Positions 46,591 through 58,044 of a DNA stretch of 64,000 nt are shown here, piece after piece. Origin of the DNA: Tetrapyrgos nigripes (taxonomy: Eukaryota; Basidiomycota; Agaricomycetes; Agaricales; Campanellaceae); contig JAACJM010000030.1 in the NCBI GenBank assembly GCA_013368315.1, forward strand, positions 581,950 to 645,949, given 5' to 3'. Numbering within the stretch: position 1 is the stretch's first letter; every line of letters starts with the position of its first letter. The notes under the pieces were generated by a model. It saw only the letters and a list, made by a program, of their open reading frames with translations, ran no database searches and had not been told where the DNA came from. The position numbers and the translations under genes are program-made.

Positions 46591-47304
46591 TTACACAACC
46601 AGGGAAGGCCCAGGATGACATCTTCTCTGCCTAAGTCTAACCAGAAAATCTAGCCATGTCTCCTGTCCATCTGCTGTCATAGCTAGCTGGCAGAACCAAT
46701 CTATACACCCATCAATGTTGTAGACCTCTAGGGGTTTGCAGAGGGGATAGGTTTGGATCTGGTGCTGCTTTACAAATGATTGTCCCAGGAACAGACCAGT
46801 AGCTCCACTGTCAACCATTGCCACTACCACTGCCTCATTTCGTCTTTCTCGGAGTTTCACACATATATGGAAGTGAGAAGCACAAGATTCTATTTCGGGG
46901 ATACTGGATATGGTACATGAGGGAATAGAATTGTATGAGGAACAAGAAAGCATATGGGTAGTCAGGGGTGTTCTCACCATTTCAAAAACCCTGTTGGTTA
47001 GTGATGTTACAGAGTAAGGCAGTTTGATCAGCGATAGATTGTTGCAAGGCAGCAAGCACAGACAGCGATTCAGTGGACGAGGAGGCAGCAACAGTAGCAG
47101 CAGGAGCAGGAGTAGAGGCAGAAGGTGGTGGATCATCAGGGAAGAGACTAAAAGACTCACTCCCAGTGGTGGCCACATGTTGCTTACTTCAGTCTCCTCC
47201 TCTGAGTTAACCCATGTATCAGTCCTTGTATCAGTCCTGACAGATGGAAGAGTGATGACCCACCCTCTCACAGTAGTCACACTTGTCATGTCTGTGGTTC
47301 CCAT
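46591..47304 (-). pseudogene. Ty3 aspartic protease region
   Basis: AMVDSGATGLFLGQSFVKQH contains the DSGAT active-site motif; LEVYNIDG follows. A frame break at ~46,595 separates it from RT-leading sequence (46598-46230). Confidence 0.8.
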
Positions 47305-47305
47305 C

Positions 47306-48198
47306 TTATTTCAGGTGGTCCTTGGAGCTGCAGCCATAGGAATGCCCCTGCATCGCCTTCTGGTAGTCCATGAAGGTGTGTCCATTACCCTGGGGACACT
47401 CAGTACAGGAGGCATCGACACCCATGGCATTAGGGTCTTGTGTGGAGGAGAATTTGGAGAGGGATGGGGTAGGGCCAGTGACTGGTTTTCCTACAAACTC
47501 TGCTAGGGTATGTTCCACATGAAGTGCTTGGTTGATCAGCTCGTCTATGTTTTTGGGGGCCTCCTTCTGTCCTAGCTCCACATTTGCTAATGGGAACAAT
47601 GGGTCCTTATGAAGGTGCTTCTAGAACTTGTACTGGAGGTCCTGATCTGAGAACCCAGTCTTCTCTGCCCACATTTTGAAAATCTGAGAGAACTCCACGA
47701 CTGTTTTTTCTCCCTGCTTCAACACCTCAAGCTTGTTCTTGGCCAGCTGCTACTTGTTTGCTACCCCAAACCGAACCTTTAGTGTGTGGGTGAAGTTGTC
47801 CCAGTTCCCTTGGCTTCGTCTGCTCAGACTCTGCTGATATGACAAGCATATTCTGCAGCCCATTCTGCAGCAGGTCCTTCCATCATAAGGAGTGCTTCTG
47901 CAATGCACTTCCATGGGTTGAGTTTCCCATTGTCAAGTTTGAGCTGTTTCTGTTCTCTGGCCCAGAGAATGAAGAGAGATATGAATGAGTCGAGTTTGAC
48001 TGGCTCACCTTTGAATGGGGCAGGTTTGGGAGTTTTGTCTGAGGACTCGTGGGTAGGCCTATTGACCAAATTGGTGATTGCCTGTTGCAGCTGGTTCTGG
48101 TTGTTGACCAGAGCCTGAAGGAGGTTTTCAAGGGCAGCAGAGGACATGTTGATGTCAGTGATTAGGGAGGCAACAGGACTGAGTGGGGCTGGTGACAC
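47306..48198 (-). pseudogene. Ty3 gag
   Basis: Segments 48198-47824 and 47599-47306. The first has KPAPFKGEPVKLDSFISLF and GPAAEWAAEYA, a retrotransposon-gag pattern. The second has PQGNGHTFMDYQKAMQGHS in the place of a zinc knuckle. An intervening stretch at 47,600-47,820 is out of frame. Confidence 0.8.
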
Positions 48199-48737
48199 AG
48201 GAAGAGGGGATGGATTGGATGTGAGTGTAGGACTGGGACAGGCTGTTGGTATAGCAGAAGGTGGAACAGATAGCGGAAGTGGAGTGTGAGTGAGATCTGG
48301 TGACGGAACAGTAGAAGTACTGAATTCAGGGGCAGAGAATGGCAGGTGGCTGAAGGCAAGGTGTAGGAAGTGGGAGTGGAGTAGGGCTGGATTGCTGGGT
48401 AGGATTATACTGTTTTCTCCTTCCCAGAAGTAGTAGTGGACCTGGGGGATGGAGTGATGAGCATGGGGACAAGGCTGTTGCTGGCAGTTGTTGTAGAGTT
48501 CTTCTCTGTCTTCAAGGTAGCTGTCGATATCAAAGCTGATGTGCTTCTGATCTGATAAGTCAAAACTGTGTAGCCAATCTATACAGAGCAGTGGTGTTGG
48601 AGACAGTGGAGAAGATGCAGAGACAGATGAATCAGAGATTGAGGATGGTGCAGCGTATTGTCCAGATGTGGTGACAGTAACACCTGCAAGGATGACCTAT
48701 ATGGAGGCCACTGGTGCAGTAAGGGATCTCAACCTAA

Positions 48738-49236
48738 TGTCACAAAGAGGTGAGCACTTAGATAGCAATAACGAGGAGCTACAGGCTCGACTCAACTAAC
48801 AGACAGCAGTAAGTACTGGAACTGGTCCCAATGACGAAGAATGTATTAAATACCTAACAGACAGCATTAAGTACTGGAACTGGTCCCAACAATGAAGAAT
48901 ATATTAAATACCTAACAGACAGCAGTAAGTACTGGAACTACAGTGTCCATCAGTAAAGGTGAAAGAAGTAATGAAAAGGGAAATACACACCTGGTCCCAA
49001 CAACGACCAGGTGTCAGGACAGGGTTTATATATGTTAAAAGTAAAGCTGTAAGGGAGGCTGTAAGGAAAGCTGTAAAGAAAGCTGTAAGGGAAGCTATCA
49101 AGGAGCTGTATCAAAGCTATATCAGAGAAATGAAAGGTCCGGTGTGTAGCATGTGGAACAGGAGTCATACAGTGTAAAGATCCGAGGATACGGAGATAAG
49201 AAGAAATAAATAGTACCAATTATAGACATCATGACA
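48738..49236 (-). repeat. 5' LTR of the Ty3 element, with internal duplication
   Basis: 499 bp against 400 in the 3' LTR. A 58 bp unit beginning ACAGACAGCAGTAAGTACTG occurs three times, starting at 48799, 48857 and 48915; the 3' LTR has one. Otherwise the two LTRs are close. Confidence 0.9.
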
Positions 49237-49745
49237 AATGGTAAGTATGTAATGTACAGCATATGTATGATAAAAATGTGAAATAGTGGCAGGGATAGTA
49301 TAATCTCAGTAAGTCTGGCCTGGCTTTGGCACATAACACCCTCAACACTAATGCACAGAATTTTTCAAATTTTAATGACATGAAGGACAGTACAGAGTAT
49401 ATTTACTTCATGTGTTTTGAGAGGACTGAAACTAAACCAATGTAGGCTTGAACCAAGTTCTCAAAACTAATGCTTATAATAACCATGTATATACCCTTTT
49501 TCAAGGTGTGCAGTGCCCAGTGAGGGAAGTCCAGAGCTTAATAATAAAAAAAGAGCAAAGGCTGAAGGTCCGAGTGGATTATAACCTGAGTTGGTTAGAA
49601 CAAGAAGATGGGGCTGCAATGTTACTAATGGTGATACCCTTGCCATACCCTTTTTTGAGGTGTGCAGTGCCAAGTGAGTCCTCATAATAAGTAGTCCAGT
49701 ATATATACACCTATTATCGAGAACGAGGCAGCAGCTCGTGTTCCA
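49237..49745 (-). repeat. Dispersed repeat family R2, copy 1, right part
   Basis: From ~49,325 on, it matches ~58,055-58,450 inverted (CTCAACACTAATGCACAG, GGTGTGCAGTGCCCAGTGAG, TTGAGGTGTGCAGTGCCAAG). The first ~88 bp after the Ty3 element are absent from copy 2. Confidence 0.8.
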
Positions 49746-50130
49746 TTAGTTGAATAGAAGTTATTGCTGAACCTCTAGGTTTGGCTCTTACAGGAAGTTG
49801 GAGTTGTCCCTGTTGAAATATATACCTTCCATGTATAGTAACTATGATTCTATATGAAGTTATTATGAAACTTCTACATAGCTATAAGTATGTTGGTCCT
49901 CCAGGACATTCTCTGGACATTACTCTTATCTTCTACTATGTAGTGATATCTCTGTAGATAGCAATATGGCCAATGGCAATATCCTCTTAGTCTCTAGGTA
50001 TGTCTATGGACAATGTAGATATTAGTAATTACATGCTCTTTATCTAGTATAAAAGCTCTCTGTAAAGTTGTAGATACTACAGAACAATATCCAGTTCTAT
50101 CTGCTCTACAAGCAACTCGTATCTAAGCTT
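49746..50130. other. LTR-like fragment, uncertain
   Basis: A stretch starting TGTTGAAATATATACC (49813), with TATAAAAGCTCTC near 50,053 and short related motifs, looks like a truncated LTR. I see no partner or terminal CA. Confidence 0.3.
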
Positions 50131-50791
50131 TACTGGGGAAAGATGCCATTGCTTCGCATGGCAAATTACGAGGCCTAAGATAATATGACCAAAAAAGGTC
50201 ATCGCTACTAAGGAATAGGCAACATACTGAATCTGTCCCTCCAAACTCAGCTTCTGGTATACCGTAGTGATCTTCGCATACCTTTCCGATCTCTCCCAAA
50301 TCCATAGACGCGTCACTAAACAGAAATAGAAAGGATGATGGGCATATGAAGGAATAAATGAATAGGGAGGAACAATCCATGTCCAGCGAAGCTGGCAAAC
50401 CCGATTACTATTTTTTTCTATCTCATTCTAATTTATCATGCACGCTAATCATCCTTTTCCTAACTCTATCACAGGCCATCTCTAACCAGACAACCAGAGC
50501 CCAACCAAACCATGAAACCCATCAAAAACTCCAATTACAATGAAAATTGATGAAAAAGGGAAGACGAGAAGAACTACGCCCACTTCGTTTCTGAGAGAGA
50601 GCGTTAATGGCATCATCTGCAGCATGACGTCATGGTCTTCAACGTCAACGGTCCTTGGACCCGGTCCAGACCGAGTCTAGACTTTTCGGTTGTCGGGAAG
50701 GGTAGAGACCGGCCTAGGGGTGGGAGACTGAACCCGTGGAAAAATTTTCGAGGTCGACCTAAGTTAACTCAGCCTAAAGGCCTCGTAACTA
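50131..50791 (-). repeat. Dispersed repeat family R1, copy C
   Basis: Inverted, full-length match to copy A at 33650-34273, including the variable middle. It is the closest pair in the family. Confidence 0.8.
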
Positions 50792-52016
50792 GCTTTCTAC
50801 TCAGCACTCTATTTGGTGAGCTCTACTGACTGGTCACCCTACGCTGAGTATTTGCTGCTTCATTAGTCCCATTCTCACAGTACCATATATAGAAGTGTCT
50901 ACTTCAATATATCCTTGTCCGAACCTTTTGGAATTTCAGCTTTTAGCGAATTCTGACTCAGTGACGCAACAAATTGTCAAAGCTCGTCTCGTCTTTTAGC
51001 CCAACCTCTACCTCTGCTTCATTCTTTCTCACTTTTTCTTGTGCTATTCTCTTGCTATTCTCCATCCTTCAAACATTTTCAGTGCCTGGGTCTCTTGGTC
51101 TCATTCCTCAAACTTCTTCAACTACTCTACTGCACCTGCTTTCAAGTTACCTTGTCCCCTCAAGTTTGTGCTTGTCTTACCTGCAACATCTCTATAGCTC
51201 AACAATCCTGCTTAGTCTCAGGAAGATATGAGCTCACAATGCTTCTGAATGCCTGAACATAGAATTCCTATACCGGTATCAAGTGTTGTTACTGTGTTAT
51301 CTGCACCAGACCTGGCCGTTGTGAAGGTTTCTGAGTTCTCATGCATGGAGCAAGCTAACTCTGAACAACTTAACGAGAATGTCTTACCTTTAGGTATGGC
51401 ATCATCCACCATTTTTGAAGCTGATCATATCGACACCACTTACAAGATGCGGAAGATTGATGCACTAGGCTCAAGAACGGTCAATCATTTGTCAAGTTTC
51501 CATCTGGTTCATTTCCCCTCCCAACATGCAATAATCCCAAATTCCTTGGTCGTTTGTGGCTGACTCTATTTCTTTATGGCGTTGGAATGATGGGAACAAT
51601 TCTGAAGAGGTGTGCTCTGATGACTATTGGCTTTCATAAACTCGGGAAATATCTCATCTTCTACAAAGCGGCCTGACACGTCGAATTCAAACTCACTTGT
51701 TGTTTATGTTTTGTGGTTGGTAATCTTCTACAATGTCATCCAATGTCATTCAATGCAAAGCTTGCTGTGATTAACGGATTCTACAATCATTAACGGTAAT
51801 GCTTCTAATATTGCTGATTGTAGAGATATGTGCAGGAATCTGGCTTGGGGTTCGTCGTTTATTGTTCACTGTTGGTCCGTAGCATACAAATTTCATGTTT
51901 AATGATAGCCTAATAAAGGTTCGGCCCTTGCCACTAGCGGCCATCCCCCACCTTCATTTGTACAAGAATTTGCATATGTGTGTGTACAACAAATCCCACG
52001 CCACAAACTCCCCTTC
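50792..52016. other. Spacer with no recognised gene
   Basis: The open frame 51249-51563 on plus has no recognisable domain or coding context and is not called. Confidence 0.3.
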
Positions 52017-52943
52017 ACTGGGGCAAAGGGCCATCGCTTCGCGTGGCAAGTTACAAGGCCCTTTCATGTAGTCTAATTTCTCAGGTTATGCAGGTAAACT
52101 GTGTTGAACTTCCTGGTGTCTTTGACACTATTCCATGACTAACTCTTCAAGCGCTCAGTAATATCTTACTCACCTCTTGTAGCTATCTTACTCATACTCG
52201 TAGATACTTACTCATACATAGTTGTAGAAGTAGAACATTCTAAAATGTATTGTAGTAGGTATAAAAGGGACTCGAAGAGATCACGTCAACGCAGCTTGAG
52301 TTCTACGAGTAATGATGCCTGTGCTGATGCCATTTTTGGCAAGATCAAGTGGGACACAAGACTGCTGTAGGCTCTGCAGAGGTGGAAGAATGATATCAAT
52401 CACAGACAGATGTTGAAAGAAGGACACTGAAGAGGATATTTTAGTCGCAAAGTGCGAAGATCCAGGATATGAATAAGTCACTGGTAAGGCTTTGTATACT
52501 TATTGTACTTGCAATGCTATCGGTTAAATCAGGACGATGTGTAAAGGAAGGAAGGTTATAATACACCACCGTAATCTTACCTTCTTCGATGCCAATCCTA
52601 GTAATAGATCCGAAAAGACATCCCTATCCCATGATTTTAAGTTAATGGGAAGTATTCCAAATGGAGGTTGCAGAAGGGAGGGAATTCAAACATTGGTGGA
52701 AGTGGGAGGGAAGAACTTCAAGAAGGGTGTTAAGCAGACCGATTTGACATGCCGGCATGACGTCGTGGTTATCGACGTCAATGGTCACGGTCCTTGGATC
52801 TGGTCCTGACCGAGTCTGGACATTCTGGTTGTCGGGAAGGGCAAAGATTGGCTGTGGCAACGAAAAGGGGTGGGAGTTTGAGGTCGTGGTAAAATTTTCG
52901 AGGTCGACATAAGTTAACTCGGCCTTTAAGAGGCCTCATAACT
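52017..52943 (-). repeat. Dispersed repeat family R1, copy D
   Basis: Ends ACTGGGGCAAAGGGCCATCG (52017) and GTTAACTCGGCCTTTAAG match copies A-C inverted. The block 52750-52943 matches their CGAGTCTGGAC...GGTGGGAG sequence. The middle is different and makes it about 280 bp longer. Confidence 0.7.
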
Positions 52944-53107
52944 TCACTGTCACCGGCCGTTCTTTAGAGGACCTGCTGTGTGTTCCATCTATCTATCTAT
53001 CTCCAAAAATTACCTCCACTTTGTCATCTATCGAGGAGACGCCATTGCTTACAATCGCAATCATGCTCACAAGTTGGCGCATTTGACAGAAGAAAAGTGG
53101 CTTACCA

Positions 53108-53217
53108 TAGGGCTCCTATCAGATCAGATTGTGTCGGATTCGGATGCCATCTGCTCGAATGGGTGGTCTGCAAATCCCAATCCGCATCCGCATCCGACAG
53201 ATGATCACCGGATGAGT
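53108..53217 (+). repeat. CGGAT-rich short element, copy 2
   Basis: Head TAGGGCTCCTATCAGATCAG, body with CGGATTCGGATG and CCGCATCCGCATCCG. It shows more C-to-T changes than copy 1. Confidence 0.65.
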
Positions 53218-53484
53218 TCTGCTTCCCTTATATAGTATATCTACGATCACATGACATACAGATCAGACCCGACACCGCGCCTTCAATATCAGAGTGCCAA
53301 ACCAGTCAGCGTTATGAAGGATTAATGCTGTCTGTTGAAGCCACACATACTACTGGTTGTGGCCGTTATTTATTTTTGTGTATTTCTCTACTCGGTAATA
53401 GTACTATATAGTATTTCTGAAACTTCCAGTGTTGGGCTTTCCACAAGGGGGGTCAGAAATTTTATTTTATTACACGATGCCTAA

Positions 53485-54110
53485 AAATTTTTTAATGGTC
53501 TCTGAGGCTCGACTGACCGAGCGCTCCTGCCATATATGGAAGGTGGGGTCATATGACTAAGCAGCCATGCATCAGATTGCAGTCACTAGCAAGGGGTCTT
53601 CAGTTGGTCTACCTGAGACCAGACCTTGGGGGGAGGGGGGGTCTGGAGAGACCTTATGACCAAAAGATACACCATCACATGAAGGGTGTATAGACATACT
53701 TTATGAAGCCATTTGGATCTGAAAGTGCACAAAACATACTCAGGACCCATAAAAGCCATGTGTAACAATGAAATCTCACCTTTAAATGGTATGTAATTCC
53801 CACGATCAGTGATGTCACCACTGGTGCCACATCACAAACATTGTCAGAAAATGATTTGCTACCTCAATATGATAGGTGTCACACAGAATATATCACTAAT
53901 CCACAGCATCTGTAGGTTAGCAGAGGGCCTATGAGGTAGCCAGGAGGAAAAATTGATCTGATTTCATGATTTGTAAGCCATATTTATCTTATCACTTACC
54001 ATTTTTGGGAAGGAGAGGGGAGGGGGGGTCAAGCTGGACCTTATGACCAAAAAGGAACATCTGGTCTGGTCATATCATTTTGGAGACCCCTTGGTCACTA
54101 GTACTGCCAC
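53485..54110. other. Repeat-like spacer
   Basis: Holds two related stretches, GGGGGGAGGGGGGGTCTGG and GGAGGGGAGGGGGGGTCAAG (near 53,625 and 54,015), each followed by CCTTATGACCAAAA. A CTCGACTGACCGAGCG motif at ~53,508 recurs at ~54,575. No gene seen. Confidence 0.4.
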
Positions 54111-54639
54111 CTCTTGTAAAACCCTCACAGCACCATCCCTGGGGAACCATTATACAGGGACAGTTCGCATGTCCATTGACAATGGGAATCTATAGTATAC
54201 AGTATGTAATAAGTATGAGTGATATAATTGACAGAGGTTACGCTTGGACTCACAGTGTTAAGGTCAGGGAGTTCTTCGTCCAAGTTAATCATGCTTCCAA
54301 TGTGCTTGAAAGAAACTAGAGCACGACGCATATATGTCAATTGGTATTGTAGAAATTTTCCACCAATCAGAAGAGAGTAATAAGTCAGCCCGATGCATCG
54401 GGCTTCAGTCAAGAGTCAGTAATATGACACCTATGCTATTTCGCGCTTTTGACAGCTGTTTTGCAAGTTATATGGGTCTCAGAAATCACTATAACATTGA
54501 GAATACTCAAAATTGCACATATTTCCTCCTCAAAGCCTCGAAAATTTTTGAGTCACCAAAATTTTTTAGCGGCCTCGACCACTCGACCGACCGACCTCCG
54601 GAGTGTGCTGGTCCGCATTCCCGGACACCCCTTGGCTTT

Positions 54640-54816
54640 CCATCCGCAGATTACCGTCGGATTGGTCGGATGCTATTAGGGCTCCTGGCGGATCGGATGG
54701 CATCCGACAATCCGAGCGATAACCACTCGGATTCGGATGGCGGATGGCCTCTCTGAGAGCTCAATATCCGACAGATACCATCCGACCAATCCGAGGATTA
54801 TCTGCGGATGGATTAA
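54640..54816 (+). repeat. CGGAT-rich short element, copy 3
   Basis: Head TAGGGCTCCTGGCGGATCGG at 54677, with about a dozen CGGAT/ATCCG pentamers to ~54,816. A further pentamer-rich stretch sits just before the head (54,640-54,672). Confidence 0.7.
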
Positions 54817-55139
54817 TGGCGTGGGAAGGTCTTGTCCAACGGCTGTTGTTACCTTATTTAGGTCAGTCCCCAAGGTACTATACATGTCATTCTTGATTTT
54901 TGTATCTCCGAAAGCAACATGTGCTTTAGAACAACAGGATATGGTCCAAATACGGACACCAACAATGGTCTAGTTGCCGTGAGAACCTCTATTGTTTGCA
55001 CGCCAAAAGACTCTGTATTTGAGAAATCCAGTAATTATTGTAAGTACAGTACACCGAAGCATAGTAATAGACAAAATTACATTAAAAGGATCAAAAAAAA
55101 ATGTAGAAAAAGACTCAGTATTGCGACACAGCATGGGTG

Positions 55140-55374
55140 GCTACCATCCGCGGATTAAGCCGGCGGATTGTCGGATGCTATCCGCAGATGCGGATTAGGA
55201 TGTTTGACTCGCCAAATCCGAGCGGATGCATCCGCATCCGAGTCAAATCCGATCCGCCAGGAGCCCTAGATGCTATCCGTCGGATGGAGGAGGAGGAGGA
55301 GCACCATCCGCATCCGAATCCGAAGCAGCAATCGCTCGGATGGCGCCGGATCATCCGATCCGCTAGGAGCCCTA
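55140..55374 (-). repeat. CGGAT-rich short elements, tandem copies 4 and 5
   Basis: Two units read on minus. Each ends on plus with GATCCGCNAGGAGCCCTA (near 55,268 and 55,374). About 24 CGGAT/ATCCG pentamers occur in 235 bp, the densest case in the window. Confidence 0.75.
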
Positions 55375-55663
55375 GCTTACCGTGGAGGTGTAACTTCTAT
55401 ACATTGTCTATACAAGACGGATACTGGCCTCAGAAAAGAGTCGTTACATTCGTGGAACTTGAATGTAAGTTGGAGATACGTTGAGGAAGTATACATTCAT
55501 CTACAAATGTGTCTAAAGGTCCTAAAAATGTAACAGTGCTATTTATCTATCCACACCTCTTCAGGGATTCTAGTGACGCCGGTGTCTGATGAGTTACATG
55601 AGGATAATACAAATGGGCTACGGGAAAGGAGAATCAGTATAGTGCAGCATGATATGAGGAACC

Positions 55664-57263
55664 TCAACTTACGGTTCTACCACTTTCATTCTCCATCCTA
55701 TTTAGGAGAGATGCCAAAACATGCGACTGATCCTGTTTGTGTCGAGGTCCTAAAGCTCCCTTGGCGTCTGAAAGTAGGCTATGCATACTGGCCCTAATCT
55801 GGCCGTCGAATGACTGGGGCTGGCACAACGATGTTGGTGAATGGACTATCGTCGTCATCCCGTCGACAGAATCCTTCAGATTGGGAGGGAGAAGGGAAAG
55901 TAGCGCGTTCTGATCTGTACTGGGGAATTCGCTATTCATGTATGTGCCTGAATCAACATGGCCTGACATTGCTGTCAAATTTCCATGATTCTGCCATTCA
56001 GATCCGGAGTTTTGTAGCATGGAGTCAACGAAGTCGTGAGAATATGGTGTGTTGGGAAAAAAGGGATCTTGAAGCGGAGAAGCGTCGGACACCCAATCTT
56101 GGGAAAGAAAATTACAGGTAGACGACGTTGCAAAACTGACTGCACTCGGATCAAATTGGGGAAGAACAGAACTCTGAGACTGGACGATCCCGTACTGTTC
56201 GTTCTGTAAGGAAGGGAATAGCTGTTCTTGTGCGGGCTTTTCTGTTGCCACGTCATTCGAGGGTGGCCACAGTGAGTTCAGGTCAGGTGAAAGTTCGCAT
56301 GGACTGAGCGGGCTGGGTGTGGAGATGCCTGACGGAGTTGGTGAAGGCTCGTCAGGAAACAATGATGACTCGCTTGTCGACGGAGATGCTACACTTTCTG
56401 AAAGAGTAGAAGGAGGGTCCGAGATACGGCGAGGCTTCCGAGTGGAGGATGTCTTTCGCCGAGCCACACGAGAATCGGTAGTGAAACGAATGATACTGTT
56501 ATACCTATCACATCATGAGAGTTGTCCCAAAAAAACACTACAAAAAGAGTTCCATGCGTACCGATTCTTTGCGGCCAGTCCTGTCCTTCCAGGAAAGTAT
56601 GTTTTGACTATTTTAGTCCAAACATTTCCCTGTTCCTGAACGGCTTTCAACAGCAATGCATCCTACAGAATTTGCAAGTCTCTCGGTAAGAGTACAGTGA
56701 GACGGATCGTATAGCGGTACAGACCTCTTCAAGTGTCCAGCTTGTGCGATCAATACTTGGGTTCAAAGTATCTGTCCAGCGTTTAGCGCACTCTGCGATG
56801 GTAAAAAAATCAATCAGTTCCAGACGCAGCAGAGAAACTACTGAGAGACGCTTACGATCGCTATTACGAGTTTTCACCATCGATGAAACCATTGACCATC
56901 TGCAGACATCCATTAAGATCAAGTACTCGGCTAAATCTGAGATGACATACTTAGTTCCGTATTTCTCGATGGCTTTGATCAAGCATTCATCTTCTTCCTG
57001 AGACCACCCACCCTTCACGATATCGGCGGCCATCTTAGCAAACCACCGTTTTCTACAGTCTTTGTTCGTACGGTTAGGTACATGTTTTGAGATGATGTGC
57101 CACTTCGATGGCTGGGAGTTTCCAGGCTCTTCTACATCGAATGGTAAGCTGCAGTTGAGTGATTTGCAGTGAAGTATACATGCTGTGACGTACCTAGCTC
57201 AACTGCTTGGCATAGAAGTTGGTCTTCCTGAGCTGACCAGACACGCCGCTCTCGTTGATTCAT
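55664..57263 (-). CDS. Three-repeat Myb DNA-binding transcription factor
   Basis: Six exons: 57263-57194, 57131-56951, 56899-56856, 56792-56725, 56662-56562 and 56504-55664, totalling 1,305 nt (434 residues) in frame. R1 begins RRVWSAQEDQLL and ends KDCRKRWFAKM. R2 runs from GGWSQEEDECLIKAIEKYG to SDQCAKRWTDTLNP. R3 runs from TSWTLEEDALLLKAVQEQG to RTGLAAKNRYNS. A basic stretch (RRKTSSTRKPRR) may be a nuclear signal. The remaining ~270 residues are Ser/Pro-rich with no known domain. The protein should be nuclear and bind DNA; targets are unknown. It is an intact gene surrounded by repeats. Confidence 0.88.
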
Positions 57264-57371
57264 GTTTGGAAAAGGTCACGGTGTTGGAATGAGGGGTGGG
57301 GGTTATATTCACTTAAGTACGAGGATCAAGTCGTCACATTTGAGGTTGCGGCTCTATTCACACGTCAAAGA

Positions 57372-57493
57372 GACAAAAATATCCGCTCGACGGAAAAGTG
57401 AACTGAAAGACAAGCATTGTACTGATATGTGATGTATCAGCCTTACAACACTCGTCTATCAGTTCAGTTTTCCGTCGGGCGGATATTTTTGTC
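57372..57493. repeat. Inverted repeat upstream of the Myb gene
   Basis: Arms of ~35 bp (GACAAAAATATCCGCTCGAC, inverted ending ATATTTTTGTC) with 2-3 mismatches, separated by ~52 bp, about 110 bp upstream of the Myb ATG. It may be a tiny MITE or a promoter hairpin. Confidence 0.7.
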
Positions 57494-57616
57494 TTCTCCG
57501 CGTCTCACCGAATTTGGGTCTGGAATTCCCTACGTACGATACTGTTCCTATGCTGCAGTGATACAATTCATTGTAATGTTTATTTGCTTTACTTGGCGTC
57601 AAGCTTTCGTCCGTAT

Positions 57617-57858
57617 CCGGCGGCTTGTTTCATAAGTCGAATGAATTGAGAGTCATTCAAAAACGCGGCGCGATTCGAGCAAGCGGAGCCCTCTTCCATA
57701 CATCCATTTATTGTTTCTCTTTTTTCCATCAGGAAAATCAGAAACGTATGGGTATGGGCGGTCTATCCTAAAACTTCTCGATCCTTACTACGACAAAATG
57801 AGGCCATACCGGCGGCTTGTTTCGCAAGTCGAATGAATTGATTGACATTCAAAAACGC
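57617..57858. repeat. Pair of ~50 bp direct repeats
   Basis: CCGGCGGCTTGTTTC..AAGTCGAATGAATTGA, followed by CATTCAAAAACGC, occurs near 57,617 and again near 57,810, about 193 bp apart. Confidence 0.7.
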
Positions 57859-58044
57859 CTTATCCGATACCCCTCTTCCCATACACACCTCATATTACCG
57901 AGTAACCCGGGATAAATAAGCGTCTGATTAGTCTAGTTATTTCGTACGAGCTGTGAACCCGTGCCTTCGGCACGATGACTCGCTATCGCTCGCACCTGCC
58001 TACAGCACGGATTCACAGCTCGCCGGGGCTGCGCCCCTGGAGCC

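Larger units (their letters stand above)
38732..49236 (-). mobile_element. Ty3/gypsy chromodomain LTR retrotransposon, defective
   Basis: LTRs 38732-39131 and 48738-49236 start TGTCACAAAG and end TCATGACA. A perfect 5 bp target duplication AATGG lies at 38727-38731 and 49237-49241. Coding is on the minus strand in the order gag, protease, RT, RNase H, integrase, chromodomain. The RNase H is split by a 4.1 kb KDZ element (41022-45155). Frame breaks and in-frame stops (one CGA-to-TGA in the chromodomain) inactivate it. Confidence 0.92.

Noticed and set aside
49813..50130. Complete solo LTR
   Set aside because: It has a TG start and a promoter-like TATAAAAG, but no matching CA end or target duplication; kept only as an uncertain fragment.
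51249..51563. 104-codon plus-strand frame
   Set aside because: No recognisable domain and surrounded by repeats; could be a fragment but I cannot support it.
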